Shown: positions 10,987 through 23,400, numbered from the stretch's first letter. The stretch is DNA of 64,000 nt from Metellina segmentata (GCA_947359465.1 OX375872.1:5337741-5401740), one strand, 5' to 3'. The notes: generated by a model from the sequence alone, not told the origin. Made by a program: numbers and translations.

Positions 10987-12661
10987 CAAGGGAAATAAAT
11001 ATAAACCCAAAAGAATTTTTTGCATATGCAAGTGGTAAAAATAAATTCAGTACTACACTGGGTTCGTTGGAGGGGAGGGGAGGTGAATTAATTCAAGACG
11101 AGGTGGGAATGGCAAACGTGTTAAATGACTTTTTTCTGGGGGTTTTCAATGGTAACTATAATTCAAAAAAGGATCCCAAGGATTGAGCCTTTGCAGGGGG
11201 TATAATTAAAGAATGCAAATTCAACAGGGAAGAAATAGTACATCAGTTGAAAAGAATTAAGCCATATAAAGCACCAGGGCCAGACGATATTTATCCGAGA
11301 GTACTAGTGGAATGCGCGGAACAACTGGGGGAAGTAATTCACGCGATATTTAATTCAACATATAGCATGGGTTAGGTACCAATGGATTGGAAGTTGGCCA
11401 ACATAACTCCAATTTTCAAAAAGGGAATACAAAGTGATCCGTACAACTATAGACCAGTAAGTCTAACATCAGTAATTTGCAAAATATTTGAATCTCTGTT
11501 AAAAAAGCATATAATGTTATACTTGGAGGAGGGGGGGGGGACTGTTATCAGATAATCAGCATGGGTTTAGGAAGGGCAGATCCTGCTCTACAAACCTTTT
11601 TATGTTCTACGAAAAAATTACTGAGGAGCTGGTTAGTAAGAGCAGTGTAGATATCATGTACATAGATTTTAAAAAGGCTTTTAATAAAGTACCTCATGAG
11701 GCATTACTGTTTAAATTGGAAAGGCTGGGGATTCAGGGAAAAACATTGATATGGATAAAGAATTGGTTATTGGGTAGAAAGCAGAGAGTGCAGGTAAAAT
11801 GGAATTATTCACAGTGGACAGAAGTTATAAGTGGGGTGCCTCAGGGATCAGTTTTGGGACCAATTTTATTTAAAATTTTCATAGATGATATAGGTCAGGG
11901 GATTAAGAATAGAATCAGTATATTTGCAGATGACTTAAAAATATGGGGGACAGTGGATACCAAGTTACAGATAGAGAATTTACATGGGGATTTTGATAAG
12001 ATATCCGAATGGGCTGTAAAATGGGGTATGTCATTTAATATAGTGAAATGTCAAGTTCTGCATATGGGTTACAGGAACAATGGAGCCGAGTACTGTATGC
12101 AGGGGCTAAAGGAGGGAGAAACAGTCAAGGATCTTGGGGTGATAATTCACAGGGATTTTAAAATGGGTCACCAATGTTTAGCTGCAGGTAAAAAGGCTAA
12201 TAGGTTATTGGGGTATATTAAAAAGACTGTAACTTCAAGGGATAAGAATATAATCTTGCCGTCATATAAGGGTTTAGTAAAACCACATCTAGAATATGCT
12301 GTACAATTCTGGGCTCCATATATGAGAAAGGACATTGTAGGAATTAATTGAAAGGGTTCAGCACAGAGCTACAAAAATAATAAAGGGGCTAGCAAATCTT
12401 GACTATAATGAACATTTAAGTAAGCTAAACATGTATACACTGGAAAGAAGGAGGGTGGATTTGATTCAGCTTTTCAAGTTTGTAAAACAAGGGGACACTG
12501 AGGGCTTAAATTTCAATAGGGATAACAGAACAAGGGGCCATGGGTATAAATTGAATAAGACACATTTTAATCAGGATTTAAGGAAAAACTTTGAGCCTGT
12601 AGCTGGTCGTCAATATTTGTATTTGTATAACAAAATTTATTCATATTCAATAGTTGGTTGA
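10987..12661 (+). pseudogene. LINE ORF2, reverse transcriptase and C-terminal part
   Basis: The first part (10980-11600) has the KAPGPDDIYPRVL and NYRPVSLTS blocks but carries in-frame stops near 11185 and 11374 and a frame change at the G-run near 11530. The segment 11602-12351 is open for 249 codons: IDFKKAFNKVPH, GVPQGSVLGPILF and the catalytic FADD box. After 12351 the frame shifts again and ends with the CR1/L2-type block YTLERRRVDLIQLFK. The enzyme copies LINE RNA at the target site. Several shifts and stops make it inactive. Confidence 0.9.
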
Positions 12662-12954
12662 ACCTCCCGAGAGGCAATTATAGCCTCAACTCTCTGTGCC
12701 ATGCTTTCCACAAGTCCTTGTATGACTGCTAGAGGTATTTTCTTCCACTCATCTTGGAGAAGACGTACAAGTTCCTTCACCGATTTTGGACAGTTGTTGC
12801 ACCCTTTAATTTGGCGATCCAACTCATCACAGAGGTTCTTGATAAGGCTCAGGTCTGGGCTTTGGGCAGGCCAGTCTATTCGGTTAACCCCATTGAAACC
12901 ATACCAATCCATGGTGGACCTCGTAACATGACAGCAGGCGTTGTCATCCTGGAA
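12637..12954 (-). pseudogene. Tc1-like transposase, C-terminal part
   Basis: From the insertion junction the frame reads FQDDNACCHVTRS, then WPAQSPDLSLIKNLCDEL and a normal Tc1 C-terminus. It contains the second catalytic Asp (QDDN). The position of the third acid, usually Glu in the NPIENLW motif, reads Lys here (LIKNL). This is the continuation of the part at 14318-15035, from which it is separated by 1.36 kb of inserted DNA. Confidence 0.9.
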
Positions 12955-14317
12955 CAGGGTGGCAACAAAATCCTCGAAAAAAAGTTTGCTGATATTTCCA
13001 TGATTTGCCTGATAGTCTAGCAAAAAATTTCCCTGCTTATACAATTCCTTTAAGAAATGTCGTGAATCCTAATTGGTATCGATATATGGTATCCACACAA
13101 CAATATGTTTAAATATTTAGGGTCAAGTGGGGTAAAAGGATCATTTTCCACAAATATTTTGTATTTTTTCTCTTTAAATATTTTAACTGTTACTGTTTAG
13201 GTTGGAACCCTTAATGGAACTCTTACAATAGCAATTGAAAAATACAAATACAAATTTTCACAAAAAATTGGTACGGCTTTAGTCTACGATTATAGAGATG
13301 TCAATGGTCTTGACGTTTTTTCTTTTGGCGCATTTCTAGTAGCGAGTTATTTCAGGTTAAGGCAACCCACCTATTACGGTTATTGTGGTTTTCTTGGCAA
13401 CCTCAGCAAAGGGAATTGAATTGGTCCGATAACTCTTTAGTGGACTGTATTTGAATTATTCAATTTCGTTGCAACAAAAACCTTTATTTACAACAAACTT
13501 AACAACGTCGTGGTTGGATCACTCTCATTTAGGCTAAGGAAGCCTAGTACAAATTAGGGCTAAGGAAGCAGCGTTTTCTTAAGCTCTAGGAGAGTACCTC
13601 TCTCCTCCGTGTCTCAAGTCACTATGTCACCCACGCGCTCACACAACGCCCTCTACAGTATGTGGGAGTCAACACTCCCTACGCTCACACAGCACACTTT
13701 ACAGCGTATGAGGATTTAACAGGAATCTTTAAATTTTCATTTTGATTATTCTAGAAAGTTATTTCAAAATCCGTTAAACTGCCATTTGATTCCATTGGTT
13801 CATTTGAAATAATTATTTTCTTGGCAACTTTAGAAGTGCGCCAAAAAAAGCGCCAAGACCGTTATTACCGCTATAAACGTAGACTGAAGTTGTACCAAAA
13901 AATTCTACAAAAACGCAATTGCAAGCAAAAAATATCAATTTAATGCAAAAAAAAACATCATTAGTTACACAAATTTCAAATTTTATACCATAAGTTGTAT
14001 CGCTGGCCTCACGGTGACTAGATGTTGTTGTGGCGCGGAAAAAAACAGTGTTTATAAGGTGTTCGAAAATTACGACGCAAGTGTACTTTATTCTAATTAT
14101 GATTTCGTTAAATACGATTGATTCGATTCTCAAAAGTATTCGTAATCGCGCATCTCAAAAGAGGATTATCAATAATAGTTGCAATAAAATCATGTCAAAA
14201 TTTAAAAATTTCTGATTTTTGTGAAATTTTGAAATTTTCTTCAAGACTTTCCCGATTTTTCCAGAATTAAAAAGTTTCCTGAGAATTCCATGATTTTCCG
14301 GTTTTGTTACCACCCTG
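12955..14317. mobile_element. Nonautonomous CAGGGTGG-terminus element, copy 1
   Basis: Ends are CAGGGTGGCAACA at the left and TGTTACCACCCTG at the right, forming an inverted repeat of about 13 bp with weaker similarity beyond. The direct repeat TGGAA flanks it (12950-12954 and 14318-14322), a 5-bp target duplication inside a transposase gene. CAGGG termini fit the hAT superfamily, and 5-bp duplications are known for some hAT groups, but the class is inferred. No transposase is encoded. A second MITE (13270-13896) sits inside it. The part 13430-13720 is not shared with the other copies and may be another insertion, possibly a solo LTR. Confidence 0.88.
13270..13896. mobile_element. Inner palindromic MITE with 8-bp duplication, copy 1
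   Basis: Ends are GGTACGGCTTTAGTCTACG and the inverse of TGGTACAACTTCAGTCTACG-type sequence, so the inverted repeats exceed 25 bp. Perfect AAAAAATT repeats flank it at 13262-13269 and 13897-13904. An 8-bp duplication fits hAT. The same unit sits at the same place in the copies at 25918-27900 and 62077 onward, and alone at 43576-43922. Confidence 0.82.
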
Positions 14318-15035
14318 TGGAAGTAACATAAATCCAACCCATGAAACTGCCACAACGTAGGAAGCACAGTCATACAAAATAGTGCAGTAGGCCTCGGTGT
14401 TGAGCTTATCATGAATTTGAACGTCCAAGTCTATACCAGGAAAAACACCCCCAGACCATAATTCCATCTCCGACGAACTTAACTGTGGGCTCAACACATT
14501 CTAGCAGGAGGCGTTCTCCAAGCAGACACCCGACCCTACCATCCAAATGGCAGAGGGTGAACCTTGATTTGTCCCTCCAGAGAACCCATTTCCACTGATC
14601 TACTGTCCACTTTCGACATGCTTTGAACCACATTAATCGAGCCTTTACTTTAGACTTTGTAATCAAATGCTTATGGGCTAAAGCATGACCATGAAAACCA
14701 AGCAGATATCTCGATTAATTCCATCCGTAAGGAAGAAACAACACTTCCGGATGCCTGTTGAAACCCCTGGAGTATGTGATAATATTGCACCCATCGGTTG
14801 GGTGCGATTCTTCCAAATTTCTGTGGACAACACCCGTTGGTCTATATCTCCCAGTTTCGTGGGTCTGCCGACTCGGGGCACATTCTGACAATCACTGCTT
14901 ACCTTCCATTTCTGAATAGGCCACTGTCAATTTTGGGTAATTTATCTCGCTAGATAAGTCCATTAAGAATCTGCCATTTCTGTGATTCCCGACGATTACA
15001 CCTTTCTCGAAATCAGATAACTCTGCAACTTGCAT
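14318..15035 (-). pseudogene. Tc1-like transposase, N-terminal and middle part
   Basis: The likely start is ATG 15033-15035 (MQVAELSDFEKGVIVGNHRN), a typical Tc1 N-terminus with paired helix-turn-helix region. The middle includes GRPTKLGDIDQRVL, the first catalytic block WRDKSRF and [12 protein letters not shown], and the frame reaches LPTLWQF just before the insertion point. Several frame changes are present near 14900, 14670 and 14400. The insertion falls between the codons of the second catalytic block. Confidence 0.88.
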
Positions 15036-15139
15036 GCGACTAATGCCAATGTTGTTTCCTACACGACATTTAATAGAGGATGTAGTGACGTATATCAGGA
15101 CTGCAGATATCGTCATTTGCATGGGTGTCCAAATACTTA

Positions 15140-15640
15140 TTGGTAGATGGATACAATAATGGACCGAATGCCAGTGGATGGTCCGAGACCGTTGCATGTT
15201 GTGCTAAATTGAATGCCGACGCCTACATGAACGTTTTGGACAATCAGGTTCTTCCTACGCTCTGGCAATTTTATGGAAGGGATGATGTTACTTCCAGGAT
15301 GACAACTCTCCATGTCATGTTGCAGCCTCTGTCAAGCAGTGGTATCAAGATATGGATGTAAAACGTCTTCCCTGGCCTGCTCAGAGTCCCAACCTAAACA
15401 CCATAGAACATTTGTGGGATGAGTTAAGAGCAATGCTTACAGACCAGGGAACCACGTCCGAAATCTACATCTGAGCTGGCGACATTCTTGTAGCAGGAAC
15501 GGACACAAATACCCATAGCTGTATATCAAAACCTTGTTGAAAGTATGCACAGAAGGGTTGCTAATGTAATTGCAGCATGTGGGGGACCATCCCCCTATTA
15601 AAGCATGTACTATTTCCCTTATACCATCACATCTTACTGT
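15140..15640 (+). pseudogene. Third Tc1-like copy, C-terminal half only
   Basis: The plus strand reads LNADAYMNVLDNQVLPTLWQF, then after a frame change WPAQSPNLNTIEHLWDEL, the block with the third catalytic acid. The copy belongs to the same broad group as its neighbour on the minus strand but is not identical. It lacks the N-terminal half and its left edge coincides with the right terminus of the other copy, so the two meet head to head. Stops follow soon after 15470. Confidence 0.85.
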
Positions 15641-16514
15641 TCGATCCATTATTGTAGGGTAGTGTGTGTGTATATGAAAAAATATATATATGTGAGGGTA
15701 GGAAAATTAATTTGTAACTTAAAAGTAGAAAGGAACTCATCTCTATTTTAAATACTACGCAGTGAGATGTTTTGTTCCAAACGGGTGAAAAGGGGAGATG
15801 CACCATGTTTACAATAAAGTTCTTCCACCTGTCAGATGTCACGAGTGCTTCCCTCAAAGGGTGTCTGGTATCTGTCAAGTAACGTGCAAGATTCCGATTG
15901 GTTTCGGAGTGTCACATGACCGTAATCCCCGTCTGGGTTTGGGGCTAGAAACAGAAGAAAGACACACTTGTAATGATATTGTCTTGCTGACATAACGTAT
16001 GATTCTGTTCCTCTCGATTTGGGCGTTGGCTCGATCTTCATTGTACATATTCATCCTGATGATGTGAAAATAGTGATTATGTGTTTTATAGAATAAATTA
16101 ATTTGTTAAAGAGAATGAAAATATTATTGGAACGACTACTATAGCACCACATATATATATATATTCAAAATAATATATTCAATATATTAACTATTAGATT
16201 AATTTTAAAATATTAAAAGTGTTTCTTTCTTTAGAGTTGTTCAATATTGTCTGCTATTTATTTTCCTACATGTAAATAGAAAATGATATGTGCATCTACT
16301 GTCACAAAACTCAGTAACTCATTCTTATAGGATTATGAGGCACATAATAGTCTATCCCACCCATAACGAAAGGATGGGGAAATCTCAGCCATTTCAGTCA
16401 TTTTAGTAACCAGAAGGTTAAACAAAACAAAGCCCTAGACGATAATTTTTTTTTTTTAATTACATATTTCTAAAAACACATACTGCCAGTAAGGATGACT
16501 TTTACAAAAAATAT
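15641..16514. other. AT-rich intergenic or intronic sequence
   Basis: Short open frames occur near 15640-16040 on both strands, but none shows a recognisable domain and they overlap each other. TA-rich simple repeats lie near 15684 and 16149. I see no supported feature. Confidence 0.4.
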
Positions 16515-17693
16515 GGTTCCCACACCTTTATTCAAAAAAAAATTCAAGGACTTTTCAAAACTTGAAAAAAAATTATTTTCAAGGACCTAAAATTTTTTAT
16601 AACAACCTAAAACAAATTGTTAATTAAAAAAGGAAAATGTGAAAATATAAAAAAATACATAATTTTTTTAACTATATTTTTTACACTACTCGTAGTCAAA
16701 AAAAGAAAGGTCATCATCAATTTTGGTTATAATTTGGATTTTCTTTCTCACAGAACCTGTAATTGTTTATGTTTCAAAGTGGGCTTCTCGTCTCAATGGT
16801 AACTATCAGGCTACTTGCACAAATATCGATTTTGATCGAGTGATAAAGTGTTGTACGATAAATTCTTTTGGTGGTACGAAAAGTATGGGAGCTTGCATCC
16901 TGTGTCCTTGTACTATCTTCATTTTGCTGTTGCTCACTGTCACTACAACAGACGGCTGTAGTGGTTTAGTTTGTTGGAGAAACAAAACTAATCAAATATT
17001 TTCACTGGTGATGGGGCTTTTTTTATTCTCTAGTCTAAGTTTCTATCTTTCGATCATTAAAGATGGAGTGAGAATTTCAACAGATTTGAAATCTGCAGAA
17101 AATTTTACATCTAAAGGTGATAAAAGGTACCTTAAATGTGATGTTCTTAAAAAAATGGTTTTTTTTTTTTAATGTATCTTTTATATTTTTGCAGTAAGAA
17201 TTTGGCTTCATTTCTTTGGACACATGCCAGGTTTGCAATGACGTCCTGATTTCTAAAGCTATGGTTTCCTAAGAAAGTAGTGCTATTATCTAGCAGCCGT
17301 GATACGTCATGAAGCTATGGGCATAACAAGGCGGCTGTCTTAACGGAGACCAGAGATGTCAACTTAGATGGACAGAATATGGTGGAGAATGGAATGGACG
17401 ATCTAGACTTAACATTATTAGCATATCATGGTGTCATAGCGCAAAACACTGGTTTCATTCAGAATAACGCTAAAATGCCGCACCCACACCATATGAGCTA
17501 GTACAAGTCTGGACAAAGGAGGAAACTAGTCTGGACAGTTCAAACGCAAGACGAAATTACACAATTATGTACGTTAAAAAGAATCAAGTACTTTCAAGGA
17601 CTTTTCACCAAGTTCCGTAATTTTCAAGGACTTTCAAGGGCCCCTAGTTCGGAAAATAAAATTCAAGGACTTTCAAAGACTGTGGGAACCCTG
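16515..17693. mobile_element. hAT-like nonautonomous element with TTCAAGGACTTT repeats
   Basis: The left edge has GGTTCCCACACC and the right edge GTGGGAACCCTG, an imperfect terminal inverted repeat of the CAGGGTTCCCAC type. Subterminal copies of TTCAAGGAC occur near 16547 and 16577 on the left and near 17593, 17623 and 17662 on the right, as is common at hAT ends. No clear 8-bp duplication is visible. The interior holds a Helitron-type module (17050-17190). No transposase is recognised. Confidence 0.6.
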
Positions 17694-18550
17694 GAAAAGT
17701 TTGGCAAAACTTTTGAAAAGTCGTCAATTCATTATATAGTATCTTTAGAAACATTCTTGCAAAATATGAAAAGATGGCAAAGATCAAGGTTGAAAAATAG
17801 TAGCCTCTAAGTTGACTGGGCCAGTCCTGTTTAAATAGTTCAAAACTGGAGAAAATTGACACAAATAAAGCATATTCGCAAGAGAAAAAGCACCCAGTCT
17901 CACAATACTTTTTCCAGCTTAGCTTCAGCCTGCTGTTTAAACTACCAATTCGGCAATCACATGCCAATTGTAAAATGGCACTGAACATACACACAATGCA
18001 TAAAAATTTAATATTAAAATTTTATTAAAATTTGTGAACAAATTATCAATTAAATCGCTTTTGTCACCTAAATTTATCTTATAATTAAAATTACTTTAAT
18101 GAATTTGGCAGTTGTCAGAAAATATTTTTCTAAAACAACTTGGAGTAGGAAGAAGCATTTGAAAAATGCATTAAGTGCATTTGGAGTAGAATTTTTGCTG
18201 TTGCTTTAAAGTTTCTACATAACAGCATTAGCAGCTTCATATTTCTAAGAACCAGCATACAATGTAACAAAAATTGATTATAATATGCAAATAAATGTAA
18301 CAAAAATTGATTATAACATGCAAATTATTTTTTTTAATTATTTAATCAGTTAGATGTGAGGTGGTCATGTAATTTGCAACAGGACATGCAACAGGCAGTA
18401 CAAGAAAATATATATTTACCCGAACCATCTATTTTTAAGAGATCAAATCAGCACAGATTATGCTTCCTCAATGGCATATTTGTAATGAGGATAACTGTAT
18501 AATTTGTTAAAACATGAATGCAATACTTTAGTTATGTACCTTAACTTTAA
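17694..18550. other. AT-rich sequence, no feature seen
   Basis: Apart from a 35-bp near-duplication with AACAAAAATTGATTATAA around 18270-18325, I see neither coding potential nor terminal repeats here. A 116-codon minus-strand frame at 17644-17994 has no recognisable domain and overlaps the neighbouring element. Confidence 0.4.
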
Positions 18551-19961
18551 CACTAGAAGCGCCGTTGTGGTCATTTTGACCCTTTTTCAAATTTCCCATG
18601 CTTTATTTGACCATACAGTTGAACATTGAAGCTCATATTTTTTACTTTTCTTAAAATGCTTCCAAGTATACTGTGACAAATTTTCATATTTCTATGTTAA
18701 TAAAAAATTAAATAATCTAAGAAATACCTAGAACAGCCAACAAGGGTCATTTTGACACTCATAAGAAATATAACCGATTTTCAAGTGAATGTCTGTTTTC
18801 GAATTCCCGATGCCTCATTTTTGTTTTCTGCGCATGGGGAAACTCACACCACAAAATTTATAATAGTGTGATTGCGATGACTATCGCGACAGTTAGCGGG
18901 TTTGCTCTAAGCACTCTGACTGTTCTCTGAAATGCGCTTGCATCCTAGCAGTGCTACAGAATTTTTGGAGGGAAACCAGTCCTGCTACAACTACTATCGA
19001 GACGAAACTCGACGCCAGTTTCCACGGTTTGTTCTAAGCGTTTTAGATTCCGACATGTGTGTAAACATTTTTCCGTATCTACAATGTCGAGAGGATTGAG
19101 TAGTATTTATGAAGCTGAACACTGTCACTTATTATTATCATACTAAATGTGGCATAGATCATATGCTAAGGAAATATATTGTAGGTACTGCAAGATGTGG
19201 AACTCGTAGGTGGCCTCTTCATGTTTTTTATAACATGCTTGGCATTGCTGCACTCAAAATGGTTGGCTAATTTTCAAGGAATCCTCGTGCTCCAAAATTT
19301 TACACCTAGAATTTATTATTGTGCTCGTGGAAAAACTATGAATGGTGCTTTGCACACCAGATGCCCCCAATTGTTCAAGTACGGGCCCAAAACTAAAGAA
19401 ATTTGACTGAACTTTGCAAGGGAAAGAGTAACACTTCTGCTAGTTGTGAGGGATGCCAGAAACCAATTTGTGATTAATATGTTGATGTCATTGTCAAGCG
19501 TTTATATTGTTCCACCTGTGCTAAAGTCTATTGAACTTTGGAACACATTGTTTATTCATAGTTTATGTTTTTAGTATCTCACTTTGAAACATGTTGTGTG
19601 CTAATTTGTTTTATTTCCATTTGTATCTTTTGTTTGTTTTCTTATTACACAATCCTACTAAAGAATATTTTGTAATATTATGTATTCCAATTTAGTATGT
19701 AATGTGTAATATTATACATTACATTATATATTGTCATTTTTTTTTGTTGTTGCTATTTCAAAATAATAACTTTTTAAGCAAAAAAAAAAAGAATTAACTC
19801 TAAAAATTAAAAAAAAAAACTATAAAAAATTTATATATGGTCATTTCAACATCCTTTATCAATTCCGAAAAATTTAGTTTGATATGTCTTACATTTCTTT
19901 TGAGGGTCGAGTTGACCCCCAGCAGTGGTTTTAGTAAGTCTAAAATTCGGCCGATCTAGTG
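18551..19961 (+). mobile_element. piggyBac-type transposon, deletion derivative
   Basis: The sequence CACTAGAAGCGCC starts directly after TTAA (18547-18550), and CCGATCTAGTG ends directly before TTAA (19962-19965). TTAA target duplication and CACTAG-type termini are specific to piggyBac. Subterminal blocks with GGTCATTTTGACC occur near 18570 and 18745 and a GTTGACCCC block near 19910. At 1.41 kb it is about half the length of an autonomous copy and keeps only the end of a transposase gene. Confidence 0.9.
19120..19530 (+). pseudogene. piggyBac transposase, C-terminal remnant
   Basis: The plus strand reads GIDHMLRKYIVGT, then RRWPLHVFYNMLGIAAL, matching the piggyBac block that precedes the C-terminal domain. 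After frame changes, CKGKSNTSASCEGCQKPICD and LYCSTCAK give the Cys-rich C-terminal finger. The N-terminal and catalytic regions are missing. It is a relic and cannot make a functional enzyme. Confidence 0.82.
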
Positions 19962-20159
19962 TTAAAAAAAAAAAAATTAAGTTCAATAACACAAAGCTTT
20001 TTATGATATTTCATCTCAAACACATTTTCTCAGCATAATTGTGTGTTTGTAAAATATATATCCTTAAACTTATTTTACACTTGATGCATTAAATGATACA
20101 GCATCAAGCAATCAATAATAGGATGAAGATGAGAAATGAAAAAATCATGAAATGAAAGT

Positions 20160-20231
20160 CAACTTAAATTCAAGGACCTTTCACAAAATTTTAGCATTTT
20201 TAAAGGACTTTCATAAATTATAGAAACCCTG
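20160..20231. repeat. Relic of a hAT-like terminus
   Basis: TTCAAGGACCTTTCAC, then AAAGGACTTTCAT and AAACCCTG resemble the right end of the element at 16515-17693. No matching left end is visible nearby, so only a terminus seems to survive. Confidence 0.5.
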
Positions 20232-20406
20232 TAAACTGCAATTATTTCTTGTTATATTTTTGTTGCCAAAATGAATATCTAGAAAAAACAGATATTTATA
20301 CACAAGAACTTGAATTATAGTAAGCTTAAAATAAGCTGATAACCAATATTGTTACTCTACATAAATTTAAAAATTAAAGATTTCTGTAAATAAAAATACT
20401 ACTTAC

Positions 20407-20494
20407 TTGTTCATAAAAGTATAGAAATGTGACTTTATCTTTCTCAAACATGTCTCTTAAATCTTTAGGAATATATCTAACTCTCAATTCTAAT
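20407..20494 (-). CDS. Fak: Fak FERM exon, third in window
   Basis: The exon is 88 bp. The acceptor reads TTTTTTAG before 20494 and the donor GTAAGT follows 20407. It completes the Arg codon split from the previous exon and then encodes 29 residues starting LELRVRYIPKDLRDMF and ending FYEQ. The R-Y-[IL]-P element is a conserved FAK FERM feature. The next exon would start in phase 0; I could not find it in 1-20400, so it may be left of the window. Confidence 0.93.
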
Positions 20495-23400
20495 CTAAAA
20501 AACAAAATAATGTAACAATTTACAAATAAAATAAATAATTTTAACTAAGTACCATGCTTAAAATTTAACATCCATAGTAATGGCTCACAGGTCAGGGATC
20601 AACACCCGACAGTTTGTTAGACTGATGATCCTACCTATCTATCAGGAACAAGGGTAATTTTTAAGATTGAAGGCCTAGATATTCCCTTGAGATTTATTTT
20701 TGAAAAAGTAATTAACTGAAAAAGCAAATATACTTTATGTAAAATATTATATAAATTACAATGTTTAAAAAACAAATATACATTGAAAGAGAAATCTAGT
20801 TAGCTAATTGAAGAGTAAAATGGCTTATGATGTATGCTTACAACATCTATCAATATGAAATGCATATTACCATATTCATAAAATTACAAAATTATATTCA
20901 TAATCAAATGTTACTATAATATCATTAAACTTTTTAGTTGAATTTAGGGCTCAATTTATGAGGACTCAAATTCTTACATCTCCTGCATGGCTGATAAATC
21001 AGGATTTTTACTCTTTAGGAAAAGGAAAGTTTAAAGTTATTTTGAAAACATTTCTTTATTTTAAAGGATACATTTGAAGAGCTTGAGAGAAGAATAAGGG
21101 AAATTTTCCTTTTTAAATTAAACGCGCAGTTTATAGATTAAATTTGATGGACTCACTTTAGTAAAAATGACGACAGCTTTCCAAGCAAAACACGTTTGCT
21201 GGAAAAACAATAAATATACTGCATTTGTTACAGCAATAATATATGATCTAGGCCCCATACTGTGCAAAATGAAAATGCATTGTGACCTTGACTTAGTCAC
21301 ACAAAACTCACAAAATATAATTTGAAATAAACCACATTACAATACTATGAAAGAATCATCATAAATAAATTAAATATATTCCACACATTAAAGTGGTTTA
21401 AATAAACGATCAAATTCACAGAGCAATAAAACAAAAATAATGCCGAAATTCAATATCTTGTGCAGCCACCACACCTAATTCAGCATCAAGGGAATCCTGC
21501 ACAGAGGAATCCTTGCATGTAGTTCAAGGCGCAGCAGATGTCAATGAACTGTGGGGGCAGACAATGACACACTTATAGATGTGCTTCAATGTTGTGCCAA
21601 AACATGAGAGGATGCTGTACGGAATGTCGCCGCAATGCGGATGAGGTGTCCGACCCATGGAGATGTCATATTGTGTGGTCCAATGCTGGGGTTTCGATTT
21701 ATCCGGTTCTCCATCTCTTCCATGCATGCATCACTGTTGTGGGATTATGCCCCATACAATGAGTGATTTCATGATACGAAAGTCCACACTTACGTAGGCC
21801 GATCATGCGGCCTCATTCGAACTGTGTTAGTTGCTCGTATGGCACTCTGCGTTTTTGGTGAGGCATATTGACTTTTAGTCAATCATTTACAGCAGTCAAA
21901 CGACGATACACACATTTTAATGCATTTACAGTTCCTTTTAAACACAGCTCACTTGGAAGTTTAGAGAGTTTTTCTTGGCCCACACATGTGTGATCGCTTT
22001 GTAATTCTAATCATTTGCATATCGTAACCTGTTTTGCATTTCCAGCAAGTTTCGTTTAATTTACACGATTCTTTCATGTAGTTGCAATTTTCACAAACAG
22101 TAGCATATATGGAAAAAACAATGTTTAGCAGGCACCAAAACAGTTTGTCTCAACTGATAATTTGCAGTCCATCAAGGATCATGATGGGAATAATGTTTTT
22201 GTTAATGATTCATTTCAGCTTTCAAATTTACAAATCATTATTATCCCAGACAGCAAAATCTCATTTCAAAGTTATCTAAAGGCCTGAAAGAAAAGGACAA
22301 AGTGGGAAGGATCCCAATTGTGCCTCAACTTGTAGAAGTATCAGGAACAATTTCCCTCTACAAGTAGACATTTTGAAAGAAAACTGTTCTTAATTTTCTC
22401 ACTTGTTTAAACAAGACAGCTCGGTTTGGATCTTATGATCTGAAGAGTGATCATGATTCTCGAGTTCAACCTTAGAGATAAATTCTAAATTTTTTCCAGT
22501 ATAGAATGAATGTTTATATATTAGTTTTAAATATAAATTAATATTATGAATTTGTACAATAATGTTTAAGTTGTATTACATAAATTTATGAGCAAATGTT
22601 TAGCTTGTTTAGTTAGACATCAGCATTCTTGAAATCATTGATCTAGGGATCTCTCATAGCTCAATTTTACTAATAATCTGAATTGCACAACATTTAAAAT
22701 TCATTTGCATGTTTCAATAGTTTTGACAGGTGTAGGAAAAATGTTTTTAAGAAATAAGTTCAAATATACCTACATAATTATTTGTTTTATTTAATTTTTT
22801 AATACCCTGCCACCTATTCAGACTATGAATGGGCTATTTCTGAACAGTTATTGATGCTATTAACAGAAAAAATCATTAACATCCATGCACTTACAAACTG
22901 GGATTTGAATCCTGAACTTACTGGATGGAAGACAACTGCTATCTCCACTATACCAGATAGGCAACACCCATGTAGTTATTGGAAAACGTAACAAATTACA
23001 GATAGGTTAAGGAGCATAACTAATCGGCAAAAAGTACAGTTCTATTGCATGTTTTCATAATTTTGCTTAATTTTTTGGACACAGGAGTATAGAACATCTG
23101 TGATCTCTCAAACAAGCAATTCTAAGATAAGTTATTTTCAATTTCATTCCTGGTAAAATTTAATATCTTGCCTGCAACTAAAACAGCATTCTTCTCTTAA
23201 TACATCATGCATCAAAGTGTTACATAAACATAAAAAATCAATACTTGTGGAATTCCAGAAAAAAAAAATTATAAGAAAATTCATTGTACCTCCATTCATC
23301 GGCAGGATAATACGAGTATTTTTCAAGAATTTTGAACATTTCTGCATCTGAATGGAGCCAGTGTGTTTCACCAGATGGAGTGTGCAGAAGTCGTATTCCA

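Larger units (their letters stand above)
8340..12630 (+). mobile_element. CR1/L2-like non-LTR retrotransposon, nearly full length, dead
   Basis: A 5' region with tandem repeats, a first ORF with a GDSL/SGNH esterase-like domain and a second ORF with endonuclease and reverse transcriptase follow each other in the order known for CR1/L2 clade LINEs. The element starts shortly after the right TA of the neighbouring Tc1 copy; its exact 5' end is not visible. The 3' end merges near 12630 with the Tc1-like sequence on the opposite strand. A second, minus-strand fragment of the same family lies at 54085-54362. Confidence 0.88.
12637..15140 (-). mobile_element. Second Tc1-like transposon, split by another element
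   Basis: Transposase sequence runs on the minus strand from about 15035 to 12637, interrupted by the element at 12955-14317. The right end near 15122-15140 has TGTCCAAATACTTATTGG, a sequence typical of Tc1-like termini. I cannot see the matching inverted repeat at the left, where the copy abuts the LINE 3' end, so the left end is probably truncated. Confidence 0.8.
20495..23289 (-). other. Fak: Fak intron with SINE and Tc1-type insertions
   Basis: This 2,795-bp intron starts GTACAA at 23289 and ends TTTAG at 20495. It holds the Tc1-type element at 21345-22078, a tRNA-like SINE near 22800-22985 and possibly a second SINE-like piece near 20573-20690 with a weak B-box resemblance. The rest is AT-rich with no other supported feature. 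Confidence 0.8.

Noticed and set aside
15627..16041. Overlapping frames on both strands as a possible gene
   Set aside because: No domain or splice evidence, and neither strand is favoured.
1..20400. Further Fak exons to the left
   Set aside because: I looked on the minus strand for the next FERM segment and the kinase motifs and found none among the transposon sequences; they are probably outside the window.
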